DNA of 64,000 nt from Solirubrobacteraceae bacterium (GTDB lineage: Bacteria; Actinomycetota; Thermoleophilia; Solirubrobacterales; Solirubrobacteraceae): the NCBI GenBank assembly GCA_023230855.1, contig JALNWQ010000002.1, positions 186,001-250,000 on the forward strand. The letters run 5' to 3'. This document shows positions 19,079 through 27,383 of the stretch, piece by piece (the stretch's first letter is position 1; each line of letters starts with the position of its first letter). Made by a program: the position numbers and the translations under genes. The notes below the pieces were generated by a model, which saw only the letters and a program-made list of their open reading frames with translations, searched no databases and had not been told where the DNA came from.

Positions 19079-19831
19079 TCAGCCCAGCGAGCGGGCGAAC
19101 GCGGCCACGCCGTCGTGGAACCGCCGATCTCCGATGACGTCCATCTGGGCGTCGAGCTCCTCGGCGAGCGTCCGGTGGAGGGTCGGCTTGGCGGTCGCGT
19201 CGAGGATCCGCTTGCTGTGCGCGTTGGCGCGGGCCGAGCACGCCAGGAGCTCGCCGACGAGCTCGTCGGCGAGCTCCGCCAGCCGATCGGCGGGCCCGAC
19301 CCGGTTGGCGAGCCCGAGCTCGCCGGCCCGGCGCCCGTCGAAGAGCTTGGAGGTCAGGACGAGCTCCTTCGCGCGCGACAGGCCGACGAGCGCCCCGAGC
19401 CGCGCCAGGCCTCCGACGTCGGGGACCGCCCCGATCCGGGTCTCGGGCAGGCCGAGGGTGGCGTCCTCGGCGACGATCCGCAGGTCGCAGGCGAGGGTCA
19501 GCTCGAACGACGCGCCGACGCACGCCCCGTGGACGACGGCGACGGTGGGCTTGGGCATCGTCTCGCACCGGTTCCAGCAGTCGATGAACTCGCCGCGGAT
19601 CTCGCGCAGCCCGGCCGGCGTGCCGAGCAGCCGCAGGCTCTCCAGGTCGATCCCGGCCGAGAACGCCGGACCGTTGCCGCGCAGCACGACGCACTCCACC
19701 GTCGGGTCGGATGCGGCCTCGTCGAGCGCCACGTGCAGGGCCTGCACGAGCCCGCGGTCGAAGGCGTTGCGCTTGTCGGCACGGTCGAGGACGACGTGGC
19801 GCGCCGCGCCATGGCTCTCGGTCTGGATCAT
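19079..19831 (-). CDS. Enoyl-CoA hydratase/isomerase family protein
   Basis: A 250-aa crotonase-fold protein. It shows the oxyanion-hole segment GNGPAFSAGIDLESL (about residues 51-65) and the second one, HGACVGASFELTLACDLRI. The second catalytic Glu of true hydratases is not obvious (GLPETRIGAVPDVGG carries one candidate), so it could be an isomerase or another crotonase. Transcription runs toward the mce operon, 250 bp away. The start is supported by TACGCT at 19838-19843, 6 nt before the ATG. A role in oxidation of the imported lipid is plausible but not shown. Confidence 0.88.
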   Translation of the reverse strand: MIQTESHGAARHVVLDRADKRNAFDRGLVQALHVALDEAASDPTVECVVLRGNGPAFSAGIDLESLRLLGTPAGLREIRGEFIDCWNRCETMPKPTVAVVHGACVGASFELTLACDLRIVAEDATLGLPETRIGAVPDVGGLARLGALVGLSRAKELVLTSKLFDGRRAGELGLANRVGPADRLAELADELVGELLACSARANAHSKRILDATAKPTLHRTLAEELDAQMDVIGDRRFHDGVAAFARSLG

Positions 19832-19837
19832 GGCGCG

Positions 19838-19843
19838 AGCGTA
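19838..19843 (-). promoter_or_regulatory. -10 hexamer of enoyl-CoA hydratase gene (leaderless)
   Basis: TACGCT on the coding strand, 6 nt before the ATG at 19831. Confidence 0.45.
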
Positions 19844-19970
19844 CGTCCGGGGGCTCCCAATCCCGCACGGGTGTTCTGGGCGACGGCACAACATGCGCCG
19901 CCCGTCGGCGTCCGATGGTGGTGCGGTGCGTCCGTCGTGCCGGCTCCGGCTCCTCGCCCCGTCCACCCCG

Positions 19971-20865
19971 GTGGCGATCCACGGCACGACGGACGCACGC
20001 CCGGGTCACGACGGGCGGCGCCCGTGGGTCGGCCGCACCGCCCTGGTGACCGGGGCGGCCGCCGGGATCGGCGCCGAGGTCGCGCGGATCGTGCACGGCC
20101 GAGGGGCGTCGGTGGTGCTCGTGGACCGGGACGGGCCCGCGGTCACCGCCGTCGCCGCCGCCCTCGGCGGGCGGGCGGTGGCGGTCGCGGCCGACGTCAC
20201 CGACCGCGTGGCGATGGCCGCCGCGGTCGACGGCGCGGTCGCGTTGCAGGGTCGGCTCGACCTCGTCGTCGCCAACGCCGGGGTGGCGCCGCCGTTCACG
20301 ACGTTGCGGTCGATCGATCCGGCGGCGTTCGAGCGGGTCGTCGAGGTCGACCTGCTGGGCGTGTGGCGCACGGTGGCCCCGGCGCTGGAGCCGATCGTCG
20401 CGTCGGCCGGGCAGGTGGCGGTCGTGTCGTCGGTGTACGCGTGGATGAACGGCGCGGCGACCGCGCCCTACGCGGTGTCGAAGGCCGCGATCGAGCAGCT
20501 CGGGCGGGCGTTGCGGGTCGAGCTCGCCCCCTACGGCGCCGGGGGCGACCGTGGCGCACTTCGGGTTCGTCGACACCGGCCTCGTGCGTGACGCGCTCCA
20601 CGACCCGGTCGCGCAGGCGCTGACGGCGCGCGCCCCGGCGATCGTGAGCCGGGCGATCCCGGTCGAGCGCGCCGCCGCGCGGCTCGTCCGGGCCGTGGAG
20701 CGCCGGACCCCGCGCCTGGTGCTCCCCCGCTGGTGGGCTCCGGTGTCGGTCCTGCGCGGGGCGCTGGGCCCGCTCGGCGACCGCTGGATGGCGGGAGACC
20801 CGGCGATCCGGCGGATCCTCCGCGACGCCGACGACGCCGCATCGGCCGCGCGCGACGCGGCCTGA
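19971..20865 (+). pseudogene. Short-chain dehydrogenase/reductase with frameshift
   Basis: The first part encodes a classical SDR: TALVTGAAAGIG (cofactor loop), NAG, VVSSVYAW and YAVSKAA (active Tyr-Lys). The frame is then lost at GGGGG (20541-20545). Removing one G gives GATVAHFGFVDTG and a frame that continues to a stop at 20865, the expected family continuation. So this is one SDR of about 297 residues broken by a +1 change in a homopolymer. It may be a true pseudogene or a sequencing error. The start is uncertain: GTG 19971 gives a normal N-terminus, ATG 19893 a longer one. It is divergent from the enoyl-CoA hydratase. Confidence 0.8.
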
Positions 20866-20964
20866 TCCGCCCGACCGGTCGAACGCGCGGGCCGGCCTCC
20901 CGCGTGGTCCCGGGCGCCGTTCGTGGCGTGGCGTTCGGCCTCGCCACCGGTCGCGACGTCCGAC

Positions 20965-22887
20965 CTATCCCCCGGTGCTCGTACGGTGCAGCTGGGCGTA
21001 GATCTCGCGGGCGACCTTGCCGGGCAGGCCCGGGGTCGCCTCGAGCTCCGCGCGGGTGGCGGCGACGACGCGGTCGGGCGACCCGAAGTGCTGCAGGAGC
21101 GCCTTGCGTCGGGCCGGACCGACGCCGGGCAACCCGTCGAGGACCGACCCGGTGAGGCGCTTGTCGCGTCGGCTCCGGTGGTGGGTGATCGCGAACCGGT
21201 GCGCCTCGTCGCGGATCCGTTGCAGCAGCTGCAGCGCGGCGGTGTCGTGCGGCAGGACGATCGGGTCGCGGCGACCGGGGACGAAGACCTCCTCGATCCG
21301 CTTGGCGAGCGACACGACCGCGACCCCGCGCTCGACGAACGGCTGCAGCGCGTCCATCCCGGCCGACAGCTGGCCCTTGCCGCCGTCGATGACGATGAGG
21401 TCGGGCAGGCTCGCGAAGGACTCGTCGCGGCCGGGCTCGTGGACCGGCTTCTCCTGCTGGCGCGTCCACTGCGCCAGCCGGCGGCGGAGCACCTCGTTCA
21501 TGCTCGCGAAGTCGTCCGGCTCGCCCTCCGCCAGGTCGCGGATGACGAACCGCCGGTAGTGGTCGTTGGACGGGGCGCCGCCCTCCATGACGACCATCGA
21601 CGCCACGGTCTCGGTCCCCATGAGGTGCGAGATGTCGTAGCACTCGATCCGTACCGGGATCCCGTCGAGGCCCAGGTGACGCTGCAGCTCGTCGAGCGCC
21701 TCGACCCGCTGCTCGCGCCGCCGCTCCGCCTTCAGCCGCTCCTGCCCGAGCGCGAGCTCGCTGTTGCGCCGCGCCATGTCGAGCAGGCGCCGCCGGTCGC
21801 CGCGCTTGGGCGTCAGCACCTCGACCGCCCCGCCGCGGAGCTCGCGCAGCGCCGCGGCCAGCGCGGCGTGCTCGGTCACCTCGTCGGGCACGAGCACCGT
21901 CGGCGGCACCGTCGACGACGCGTAGTACCGCAACGCGAACTGCTCGACGACCTCGGCGACGCCACCGTCGGCCGTGGCATCCCGCTCCTCCTCGGCCCGC
22001 GACACCCCGGTGAGGTAGAACGAGTGCCGGTCGACGAGCGATCCGTCGCGGACCTGGAACACCTGGGCGTTGGCGTCGTCGCCGTCGACGGTCACCGCGA
22101 CGACGTCGAGGGTGCCGACGTTCTCGCCGGTCACCCGCTGGCGCTCCAGCAACGACCGGACGGCCTGCAGCCGGTCGCGCTCGCGGGCGGCGCGCTCGTA
22201 CTCCTGCGCGGCGGCCGCGTCGTGCATCTGCGCCTCGAGCGCGTCCTCGATCTCGCCGTACCGTCCCGAGAGGAACGCCATGACCCCGTCGATCGCGTCG
22301 CGGTACTCGGCCTTCGTGACGTACCCGACGCACGGCGCGGTGCAGCGGTCGATGTGGAAGTCCAGGCAGGGCGAGCCGGACCGCCGGCCCGGCTCGGCGC
22401 CCTCGCAGGTGCGGTACTGGAACAGCCGTCCGAGCAGGTCGAGGGTGTGCCGCACCCGCTTGGCGTTGGAGTACGGCCCGAAGTACCGCCGGCCCGGCCG
22501 GTGCTTCTCCCGCGTGATGTAGACCCGCGGGTACTCCTCGTCGAGGCTGATGCAGACGTAGGGGTAGGACTTGTCGTCGCGCAGCCGGATGTTGAACTGC
22601 GGTTGGTACTGCTTGATGAACCCGTTCTCGACGAGCAGCGCCTCGGTCTCGCTGCCGACGAGGACGAAGTCGATGCTGTCGGCGACGTCGATCATCTCGA
22701 CCGCACCGCGGGTGACCGGGTTGGCGAAGTGCCCGGCCACGCGACTGCGGATCGACTTGGCCTTGCCGACGTAGATGACCTTGCCCGCCTCGTCGCGGAA
22801 CAGGTACACGCCCGGGCCCGCGGGCAGGGCCCGGCGCTGCTCGGTCAGCCGCGCACGGCGGGCGGGGTCGGAGGCTCGTCGCGCCAC
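20965..22887 (-). CDS. uvrC: UvrABC system protein C (excinuclease subunit)
   Basis: A 640-aa nucleotide-excision-repair endonuclease that cuts both sides of a lesion within the UvrB-DNA complex. Domains in order: GIY-YIG nuclease (residues about 25-100; GPGVYLF and YVGKAK), a Cys-rich segment (CEGAEPGRRSGSPCLDFHIDRC region), UVR motif, RNase H-like C-terminal nuclease (ECYDISHLMG, DLIVIDGGKGQ), and tandem HhH (LPGVGPARRKALL). The GTG at 22887 lies inside the 3' end of arsJ, a 43-bp overlap on the same strand, so uvrC appears to be the last gene of the arsenic operon. No separate promoter was recognised. Confidence 0.97.
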   Translation of the reverse strand: MARRASDPARRARLTEQRRALPAGPGVYLFRDEAGKVIYVGKAKSIRSRVAGHFANPVTRGAVEMIDVADSIDFVLVGSETEALLVENGFIKQYQPQFNIRLRDDKSYPYVCISLDEEYPRVYITREKHRPGRRYFGPYSNAKRVRHTLDLLGRLFQYRTCEGAEPGRRSGSPCLDFHIDRCTAPCVGYVTKAEYRDAIDGVMAFLSGRYGEIEDALEAQMHDAAAAQEYERAARERDRLQAVRSLLERQRVTGENVGTLDVVAVTVDGDDANAQVFQVRDGSLVDRHSFYLTGVSRAEEERDATADGGVAEVVEQFALRYYASSTVPPTVLVPDEVTEHAALAAALRELRGGAVEVLTPKRGDRRRLLDMARRNSELALGQERLKAERRREQRVEALDELQRHLGLDGIPVRIECYDISHLMGTETVASMVVMEGGAPSNDHYRRFVIRDLAEGEPDDFASMNEVLRRRLAQWTRQQEKPVHEPGRDESFASLPDLIVIDGGKGQLSAGMDALQPFVERGVAVVSLAKRIEEVFVPGRRDPIVLPHDTAALQLLQRIRDEAHRFAITHHRSRRDKRLTGSVLDGLPGVGPARRKALLQHFGSPDRVVAATRAELEATPGLPGKVAREIYAQLHRTSTGG

Positions 22888-24146
22888 CCATCGAGCATAG
22901 GGATGGCGTCGACGGACCCGCCCGTCGCGCGCCGCGGACGTCGGTCGCCGGGCAGCAGCAGCGAGAGGAGGCCGGCCGCAAGGATCATGATCGCGGAGCC
23001 CCAGAGGCAGGCCTCCAGGCCCTGCCACTGGTAGAGCGCACCGGAGAGGACGGTGCCGGAGAGTCGGCCGAAGGCGTTGGCCATGTAATAGAAGCCGACG
23101 TTCATCGCGACCTTGGAGCCCTCGGCGTAGGCGAGGATCAGGTACGAGTGCACGGCGCTGTTCATCGCGAACACGACGCCGAAGACGATGAGCCCGGCGA
23201 CGATGACGACATCGGGGTCGATCGAGGTGCTCATGGCGATCGCGATCGCGGCGGGGAACGCGGCCAGCACGAACGCGAGCTTCGCGGCGGTGCGCCCGTC
23301 GGGGTCCTTCACGAACCGCGGGGCAAGGGCCTGGACGATGCCGTAGCCGATGGTCCACACGGCCATGAAGATCCCGACCTGCCAGAACGACCACTCCATG
23401 ACCGTTCGCAGGTAGACCGGCAGCCCGACGACGAACCAGACGTCACGAGAGGCGAAGAGGAAGATCCGCGCGCCCGCCAGCAGGTTCACCGACCGGTTGT
23501 TGGAGAACATCTGCCGGAATCTCGCCGACGCGTCCGGTGCGCCGAGGTCGCCGCGCATCAGCAGCAGCGTCCCGGCGAGGCCCGCGGCGACGAGGCCGGC
23601 GATGCACCCCAGCGCGGCCTGGAATCCGATGACGGTGAGGAGCAGTCCGCCGATGAAGAACCCGACACCCTTGAGCGCGTTCTTGGACCCGGTGAGGATC
23701 GCGACCCACCGGTAGAGCGCCCCCGGAGTGTCCTGGGGCACCACGAGCTTCACGGCGCTCTTGGACGACATCTTCGTGAGGTCCTTCGCGATCCCCGACA
23801 GCGCCTGGGCGACCATCACGTACGCGACGACGAGCCACGACTCCGGCACGAGCGCGAGCATCGCCAGCGCCGCGAGCTGGAACGACAGGCCGCCCAGCAG
23901 CGTCGACTTCAGGCCCCAGCGGGCGGCGACGTAGCCGCCGACGAGGTTGGTGATGATCCCGAAGACCTCGTAGAAGAGGAACAGCGACGCGACCTGCAGC
24001 GGGCTGTAGCCGAGCTCGTAGAAGTAGAAGAGGACGAGGACGCGGATCGCGCCGTCGGCGATCGTGTCCGCCCAATACGCGCCGGTGACGACGGCGTAGT
24101 TGCGCAGATCACCCCCACGCCCCGCAGCCGCCGGGGCGGTGCTCAC
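22845..24146 (-). CDS. arsJ: Organoarsenical efflux MFS transporter ArsJ
   Basis: A 433-aa major facilitator protein with about 12 helices. The sequence DLRNYAVVTGAYWADTIADGAIR at the N-terminus and the FYFYELGYSPLQVASLFLFYE segment are characteristic of ArsJ. ArsJ exports 1-arseno-3-phosphoglycerate, made when GAPDH uses arsenate instead of phosphate; it then breaks down outside to arsenate. The GTG at 24146 overlaps the GAPDH stop by 4 bp, matching the known arsJ-gapdh pairing. Its 3' end overlaps uvrC by 43 bp. Confidence 0.95.
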   Translation of the reverse strand: MSTAPAAAGRGGDLRNYAVVTGAYWADTIADGAIRVLVLFYFYELGYSPLQVASLFLFYEVFGIITNLVGGYVAARWGLKSTLLGGLSFQLAALAMLALVPESWLVVAYVMVAQALSGIAKDLTKMSSKSAVKLVVPQDTPGALYRWVAILTGSKNALKGVGFFIGGLLLTVIGFQAALGCIAGLVAAGLAGTLLLMRGDLGAPDASARFRQMFSNNRSVNLLAGARIFLFASRDVWFVVGLPVYLRTVMEWSFWQVGIFMAVWTIGYGIVQALAPRFVKDPDGRTAAKLAFVLAAFPAAIAIAMSTSIDPDVVIVAGLIVFGVVFAMNSAVHSYLILAYAEGSKVAMNVGFYYMANAFGRLSGTVLSGALYQWQGLEACLWGSAIMILAAGLLSLLLPGDRRPRRATGGSVDAIPMLDGWRDEPPTPPAVRG

Positions 24147-25165
24147 GGTCGCGGCCCCAGTGATGCGGCGACCTGGCCGGCGAGCTCGACCCAGCGGTTG
24201 ACGTAGCCCCACTCGTTGTCGTACCAGGCGAGGATCTTCACCTGGGTCCGATCGGTGACCATCGTCGACGGTGCGTCGACGATCCCCGACCGCGGGTCGT
24301 CCTTGAAGTCGACCGACACCAACGGCCGGGTCTCGTACCCGAGGATCCCCTGGAGGGGCCCGTCGGCCGCGACACGGAGCAGGTCGTTGACCTCCTCGAC
24401 CGTGGTCTCGCGGGCGACCTCGAAGACCGCGTCGGTCAGTGAGGCGTTGAGGAGCGGCACCCGGATCGCCACGCCGTCCAGCCGGCCCTGCAGCTCGGGG
24501 AAGATCAGCCCGATCGCCGTCGCCGACCCGGTCGTCGTCGGGATGAGCGACATGCCGGCAGCGCGGGCACGGCGGAGGTCCTTGTGCGGTGCGTCGACCA
24601 GCGTCTGCGTGTTGGTCAGGTCGTGCAGCGTCGTGATCGCCCCGTGGAGGATCCCGAGGCCCTCGTGGATGACCTTCACGACCGGTGCCAGGCAATTCGT
24701 GGTGCACGACGCGGCGGTCAGGACATCGTGGACCTGCGGGTCGTAGAGGTGGTCGTTGACGCCGACGACGACGTTCAGGGCGCCGCCGTCCTTGACCGGG
24801 GCGGCGACGATGACCTTCCGCACCCCGCGCCCGAAGTACGGATCCAACGTCGCCTGGGTCTTGAACCGACCGGTGCCCTCGAGCACCACGTCGACCCCGA
24901 GCTCGTCCCACGGCACCTCACCGGGCGTCGGGTGCGCGCTGTAGCTCAGCCTCACCCCGTCGATCGTCACCGAGTCACCGTCCGTGGTGATCTCCCGGGT
25001 CCAGCGGCCGTGGACGGAATCGAACTCGAGCAGGTGCGCCGCAGTGGCGGCGTCCCCGGCGATCTCGTTGATGTGCACGAACTCGAGGTCCTCGCGGCCC
25101 CAACCGGCACGCAGGGCCAGGCGCCCCATGCGGCCGAACCCGTTGATCCCGACGCGGATGCTCAC
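24143..25165 (-). CDS. ArsJ-associated glyceraldehyde-3-phosphate dehydrogenase
   Basis: A 340-aa GAPDH with the Rossmann start VGINGFGRMGR, active-site SCTTNC (catalytic Cys154) and the conserved end WYDNEWGYVNRW. In the ars context it converts glyceraldehyde 3-phosphate, NAD and arsenate to 1-arseno-3-phosphoglycerate for ArsJ to export. The GTG start at 25165 gives a 4-bp overlap with arsC. It is a dedicated paralogue rather than the housekeeping enzyme, judged by its position between arsC and arsJ. Confidence 0.95.
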   Translation of the reverse strand: MSIRVGINGFGRMGRLALRAGWGREDLEFVHINEIAGDAATAAHLLEFDSVHGRWTREITTDGDSVTIDGVRLSYSAHPTPGEVPWDELGVDVVLEGTGRFKTQATLDPYFGRGVRKVIVAAPVKDGGALNVVVGVNDHLYDPQVHDVLTAASCTTNCLAPVVKVIHEGLGILHGAITTLHDLTNTQTLVDAPHKDLRRARAAGMSLIPTTTGSATAIGLIFPELQGRLDGVAIRVPLLNASLTDAVFEVARETTVEEVNDLLRVAADGPLQGILGYETRPLVSVDFKDDPRSGIVDAPSTMVTDRTQVKILAWYDNEWGYVNRWVELAGQVAASLGPRP

Positions 25166-25764
25166 GAGCAACCCCCGGCGGCCAGGCAGTCCTGCACCCT
25201 GCGCTGGGCCAGGACCATGACGTGCCCGCGGACGGCGGCGTCGTCGTAGTCGGTGAGCACCCGGTCGGCACAGGTACGGATCTGCTGATCGGAGTAGGCC
25301 GCTGCGAGCTCGTCGCGAACCGCGGGGAGCAGGCGCTCCAGACGCAACTGGTGCGCGGTGCGATCGGTGCGGATCTCGTTCAGGTGCTCGACGAGGAGGT
25401 CCTTGACGTGCTGCTCGACCTCGTCGCGGATCTCTCGGACCCACTCGATCGGGAGCATCGAGGGGTCCACGATGTCCCACTCCTGCACCACGGCGGGAAC
25501 GAACGGGCAGGCGTCGCCGCAGCCCATCGTCACCGCCCAGTCGGCGTGCAGCTGCATCTCGGTGGTCAGCTTCGTCGGCGTCGCCTGCGAGAGATCGATC
25601 CCGACCTCGGACATGACCTCGACCACGACCGGCCAAACCGCCTTGGCGGGTTGGGTTCCGGCGGACTCCGCACGGACGTCGTCGGGGGCGAAGCGGTCGA
25701 AGAACGCATGGGCCATCTGGGACCGGCCGGCGTTGTGGTTGCAGACGAAGAGCACGTGGCGCAT
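25162..25764 (-). CDS. arsC: Arsenate reductase, low-MW phosphatase type, with C-terminal helical extension
   Basis: A 200-aa protein. Residues 1-135 are the low-molecular-weight tyrosine phosphatase fold, with the P-loop CNHNAGRS (Cys8, Arg14) and the family segment TMGCGDACP. It reduces arsenate to arsenite with a thiol partner. The last 60 or so residues (LRLERLLPAVRDELAA to the end) are helical and include a Cys near the end; similar helical add-ons occur in actinobacterial ArsC proteins and may serve dimerisation or thiol exchange (inference). It begins 5 bp after acr3 ends and overlaps the GAPDH start by 4 bp. Confidence 0.93.
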   Translation of the reverse strand: MRHVLFVCNHNAGRSQMAHAFFDRFAPDDVRAESAGTQPAKAVWPVVVEVMSEVGIDLSQATPTKLTTEMQLHADWAVTMGCGDACPFVPAVVQEWDIVDPSMLPIEWVREIRDEVEQHVKDLLVEHLNEIRTDRTAHQLRLERLLPAVRDELAAAYSDQQIRTCADRVLTDYDDAAVRGHVMVLAQRRVQDCLAAGGCS

Positions 25765-25769
25765 GGAAT

Positions 25770-26930
25770 TCAGACTCCGGACGGGGTGCAGACGGGACGG
25801 GGTTCGGGACGCGGCGCCGGCGGATCGCCGCGGCGGGCGGCGGCCTCTTCGGCCGGGTACCACCGCCGGCGGATCCAGAGCGCGACGTAGACCAGGCCTA
25901 CGAGCACGGGGACCTCGATCAGCGGACCGACCACGCCGGCGAGCGCCTGGCCGGATGTCGCGCCGAAGACCCCGATCGCGACGGCGATCGCAAGCTCGAA
26001 GTTGTTGCCCGCGGCGGTGAACGCCAGCGATGCGGTGCGGGCGTAGGTCGCGCCGATGAGCCGTCCGGCGGCGAGGCCGGCGGAGAACATCAACGCGAAG
26101 TAGACGAGCAGCGGCAGTGCGATCCGCACGACGTCCAGGGGCTCGGAGGTGATCGCGTCGCCCTGGATCGCAAAGAGCATCACGATCGTGAACAGCAGGC
26201 CGTAGAGCGCGAACGGCCCGATCCTCGGCAGGAACCGCGACTCGTACGCCGCCTCGCCCATCCGCCGCACACCGACGTACCGCGTGAGGGCACCGGCCAT
26301 CAACGGGATGCCGAGGAAGATCAGGACGGTCCGCGCGACCTCCCAGATCCCGATCGAGAACCCCTGGGAGTCGAGGCCCAGCAGGTCCGGCAGGGCGGTG
26401 AGGTAGAACCAGCCCAGGACGCTGTACGCGACGATCTGAAAGACCGAGTTGATCGCCACCAGCAACGCGGTGGCCTCACGGTCGGCACACGACAGATCGC
26501 TCCAGATGAGCACCATCGCGATGCATCGAGCGAGCCCGACGATGATCAGTCCGGTCCGGAACTCGGGCTGGTCGGCGAGGAAGATCCAGGCCAGCGCGAA
26601 CATCAACGCCGGCCCGATCACCCAGTTGAGCACCAGCGACGCGCCGAGCAGCTTCGCGGTCTCCGGGGAGCGGTCGCGGGCGACGGCCCCGTACCGGACC
26701 TTCGCCAGCACCGGGTACATCATGAGCAGCAGCCCGAGCGCGATCGGGAGCGACACCGTGCCGATCCGGAGCTTGTCGAGGCCCTCGTTGATCGACGGGA
26801 TCGCGGCTCCCAGACCGAGCCCGAACGCCATCGCGAGCAGGATCCAGACGGGCAGGAAGCGGTCCAGCGTCGAGAGACGCCGGAGAACCGGGACGTCGGC
26901 CGAGGCGGCGGGTTCGGTGGCGGTCGCCAT
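25770..26930 (-). CDS. acr3: ACR3-family arsenite efflux permease
   Basis: A 386-aa membrane protein with ten predicted helices. The conserved membrane cysteine (GLARCIAM, Cys136) and the glutamate in GPLIEVP near residue 350, both needed for arsenite transport in the family, are present. It exports the arsenite made by ArsC. It is the first gene of acr3-arsC-gapdh-arsJ-uvrC. The ATG at 26930 is chosen over a Met 12 codons upstream because TACGGT (26938-26943) lies 7 nt before it and the upstream codons fall in the promoter. Confidence 0.96.
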   Translation of the reverse strand: MATATEPAASADVPVLRRLSTLDRFLPVWILLAMAFGLGLGAAIPSINEGLDKLRIGTVSLPIALGLLLMMYPVLAKVRYGAVARDRSPETAKLLGASLVLNWVIGPALMFALAWIFLADQPEFRTGLIIVGLARCIAMVLIWSDLSCADREATALLVAINSVFQIVAYSVLGWFYLTALPDLLGLDSQGFSIGIWEVARTVLIFLGIPLMAGALTRYVGVRRMGEAAYESRFLPRIGPFALYGLLFTIVMLFAIQGDAITSEPLDVVRIALPLLVYFALMFSAGLAAGRLIGATYARTASLAFTAAGNNFELAIAVAIGVFGATSGQALAGVVGPLIEVPVLVGLVYVALWIRRRWYPAEEAAARRGDPPAPRPEPRPVCTPSGV

Positions 26931-26937
26931 CCCGGAA

Positions 26938-26995
26938 ACCGTATCGAGCGATGAATGTCGATGCAATCGACAAACGTGATTCTTTTGTGTACCGT
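26938..26995. promoter_or_regulatory. Divergent leaderless ars promoters with ArsR-type operator
   Basis: Leftward promoter: TTGCAT (complement of 26961-26966), 17-nt spacer, TACGGT (26938-26943), then 7 nt to the acr3 ATG. Rightward: TCGACA (26967-26972), 17-nt spacer, TACCGT (26990-26995), then 9 nt to the arsR ATG. Both transcripts would be leaderless. A perfect inverted repeat, GTCGAT-GCA-ATCGAC (26957-26971), covers both -35 regions, so one bound ArsR dimer could shut both directions. A second GATGAATGTCGAT-like half-site lies at 26950-26962. Confidence 0.7.
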
Positions 26996-27004
26996 CGTAG
27001 TTCG

Positions 27005-27358
27005 ATGAACGTCGATCTGCAGCTGGAGCCGAAGACCAAGCGCGCCGCCGGCGCGCCGTGCTGCGAGCCCGTGGTCTACCCCGACGTCGACCGCGAGAAG
27101 GCCATCCGCCTGGCCGATGTCGCCAAGGCCCTCGGTGATCCGATCCGACTGCAGCTCGTCGACGTGCTCCGCAAGCACGCGGGGAAGGTCTGCGTCTGCG
27201 AGCTCGTCCCGCTCTTCGACGTCTCCCAGTCGACGCTCTCCCACCACCTCAAGAAGCTGCGCGACGCCGGCATCGTCGACAGCGAGCGTCAGGGCCTGTG
27301 GGCCTACTACTACGTCCTGCCCGACGCGCTCGGCGAGCTCCACGCCTGGCTCGGCTGA
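27005..27358 (+). CDS. arsR: ArsR/SmtB-family arsenite-responsive repressor
   Basis: A 117-aa winged-helix repressor. Candidate arsenite ligands are Cys19-Cys20 near the N-terminus and Cys63/Cys65 in KVCVCELV; this layout resembles the Corynebacterium-type ArsR with an N-terminal CC pair. HTH: STLSHHLKKLRDAGIV. It represses the divergent ars genes until arsenite binds. The ATG at 27005 is preferred over one at 26951, which would place the operator and -10 inside the coding region. It is followed after 25 bp by arsM. Confidence 0.93.
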   Translation: MNVDLQLEPKTKRAAGAPCCEPVVYPDVDREKAIRLADVAKALGDPIRLQLVDVLRKHAGKVCVCELVPLFDVSQSTLSHHLKKLRDAGIVDSERQGLWAYYYVLPDALGELHAWLG

Positions 27359-27383
27359 CCCCCCCCACCCGAGAGGACTCCTC

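Noticed and set aside
19893..19970. Upstream ATG of the SDR
   Set aside because: The added residues are Arg/Ser/Pro-rich and unlike any SDR N-terminus; kept only as an alternative.
26951..27004. Upstream ATG of arsR
   Set aside because: Using it would place the operator and -10 inside the coding sequence and add residues not typical of ArsR.
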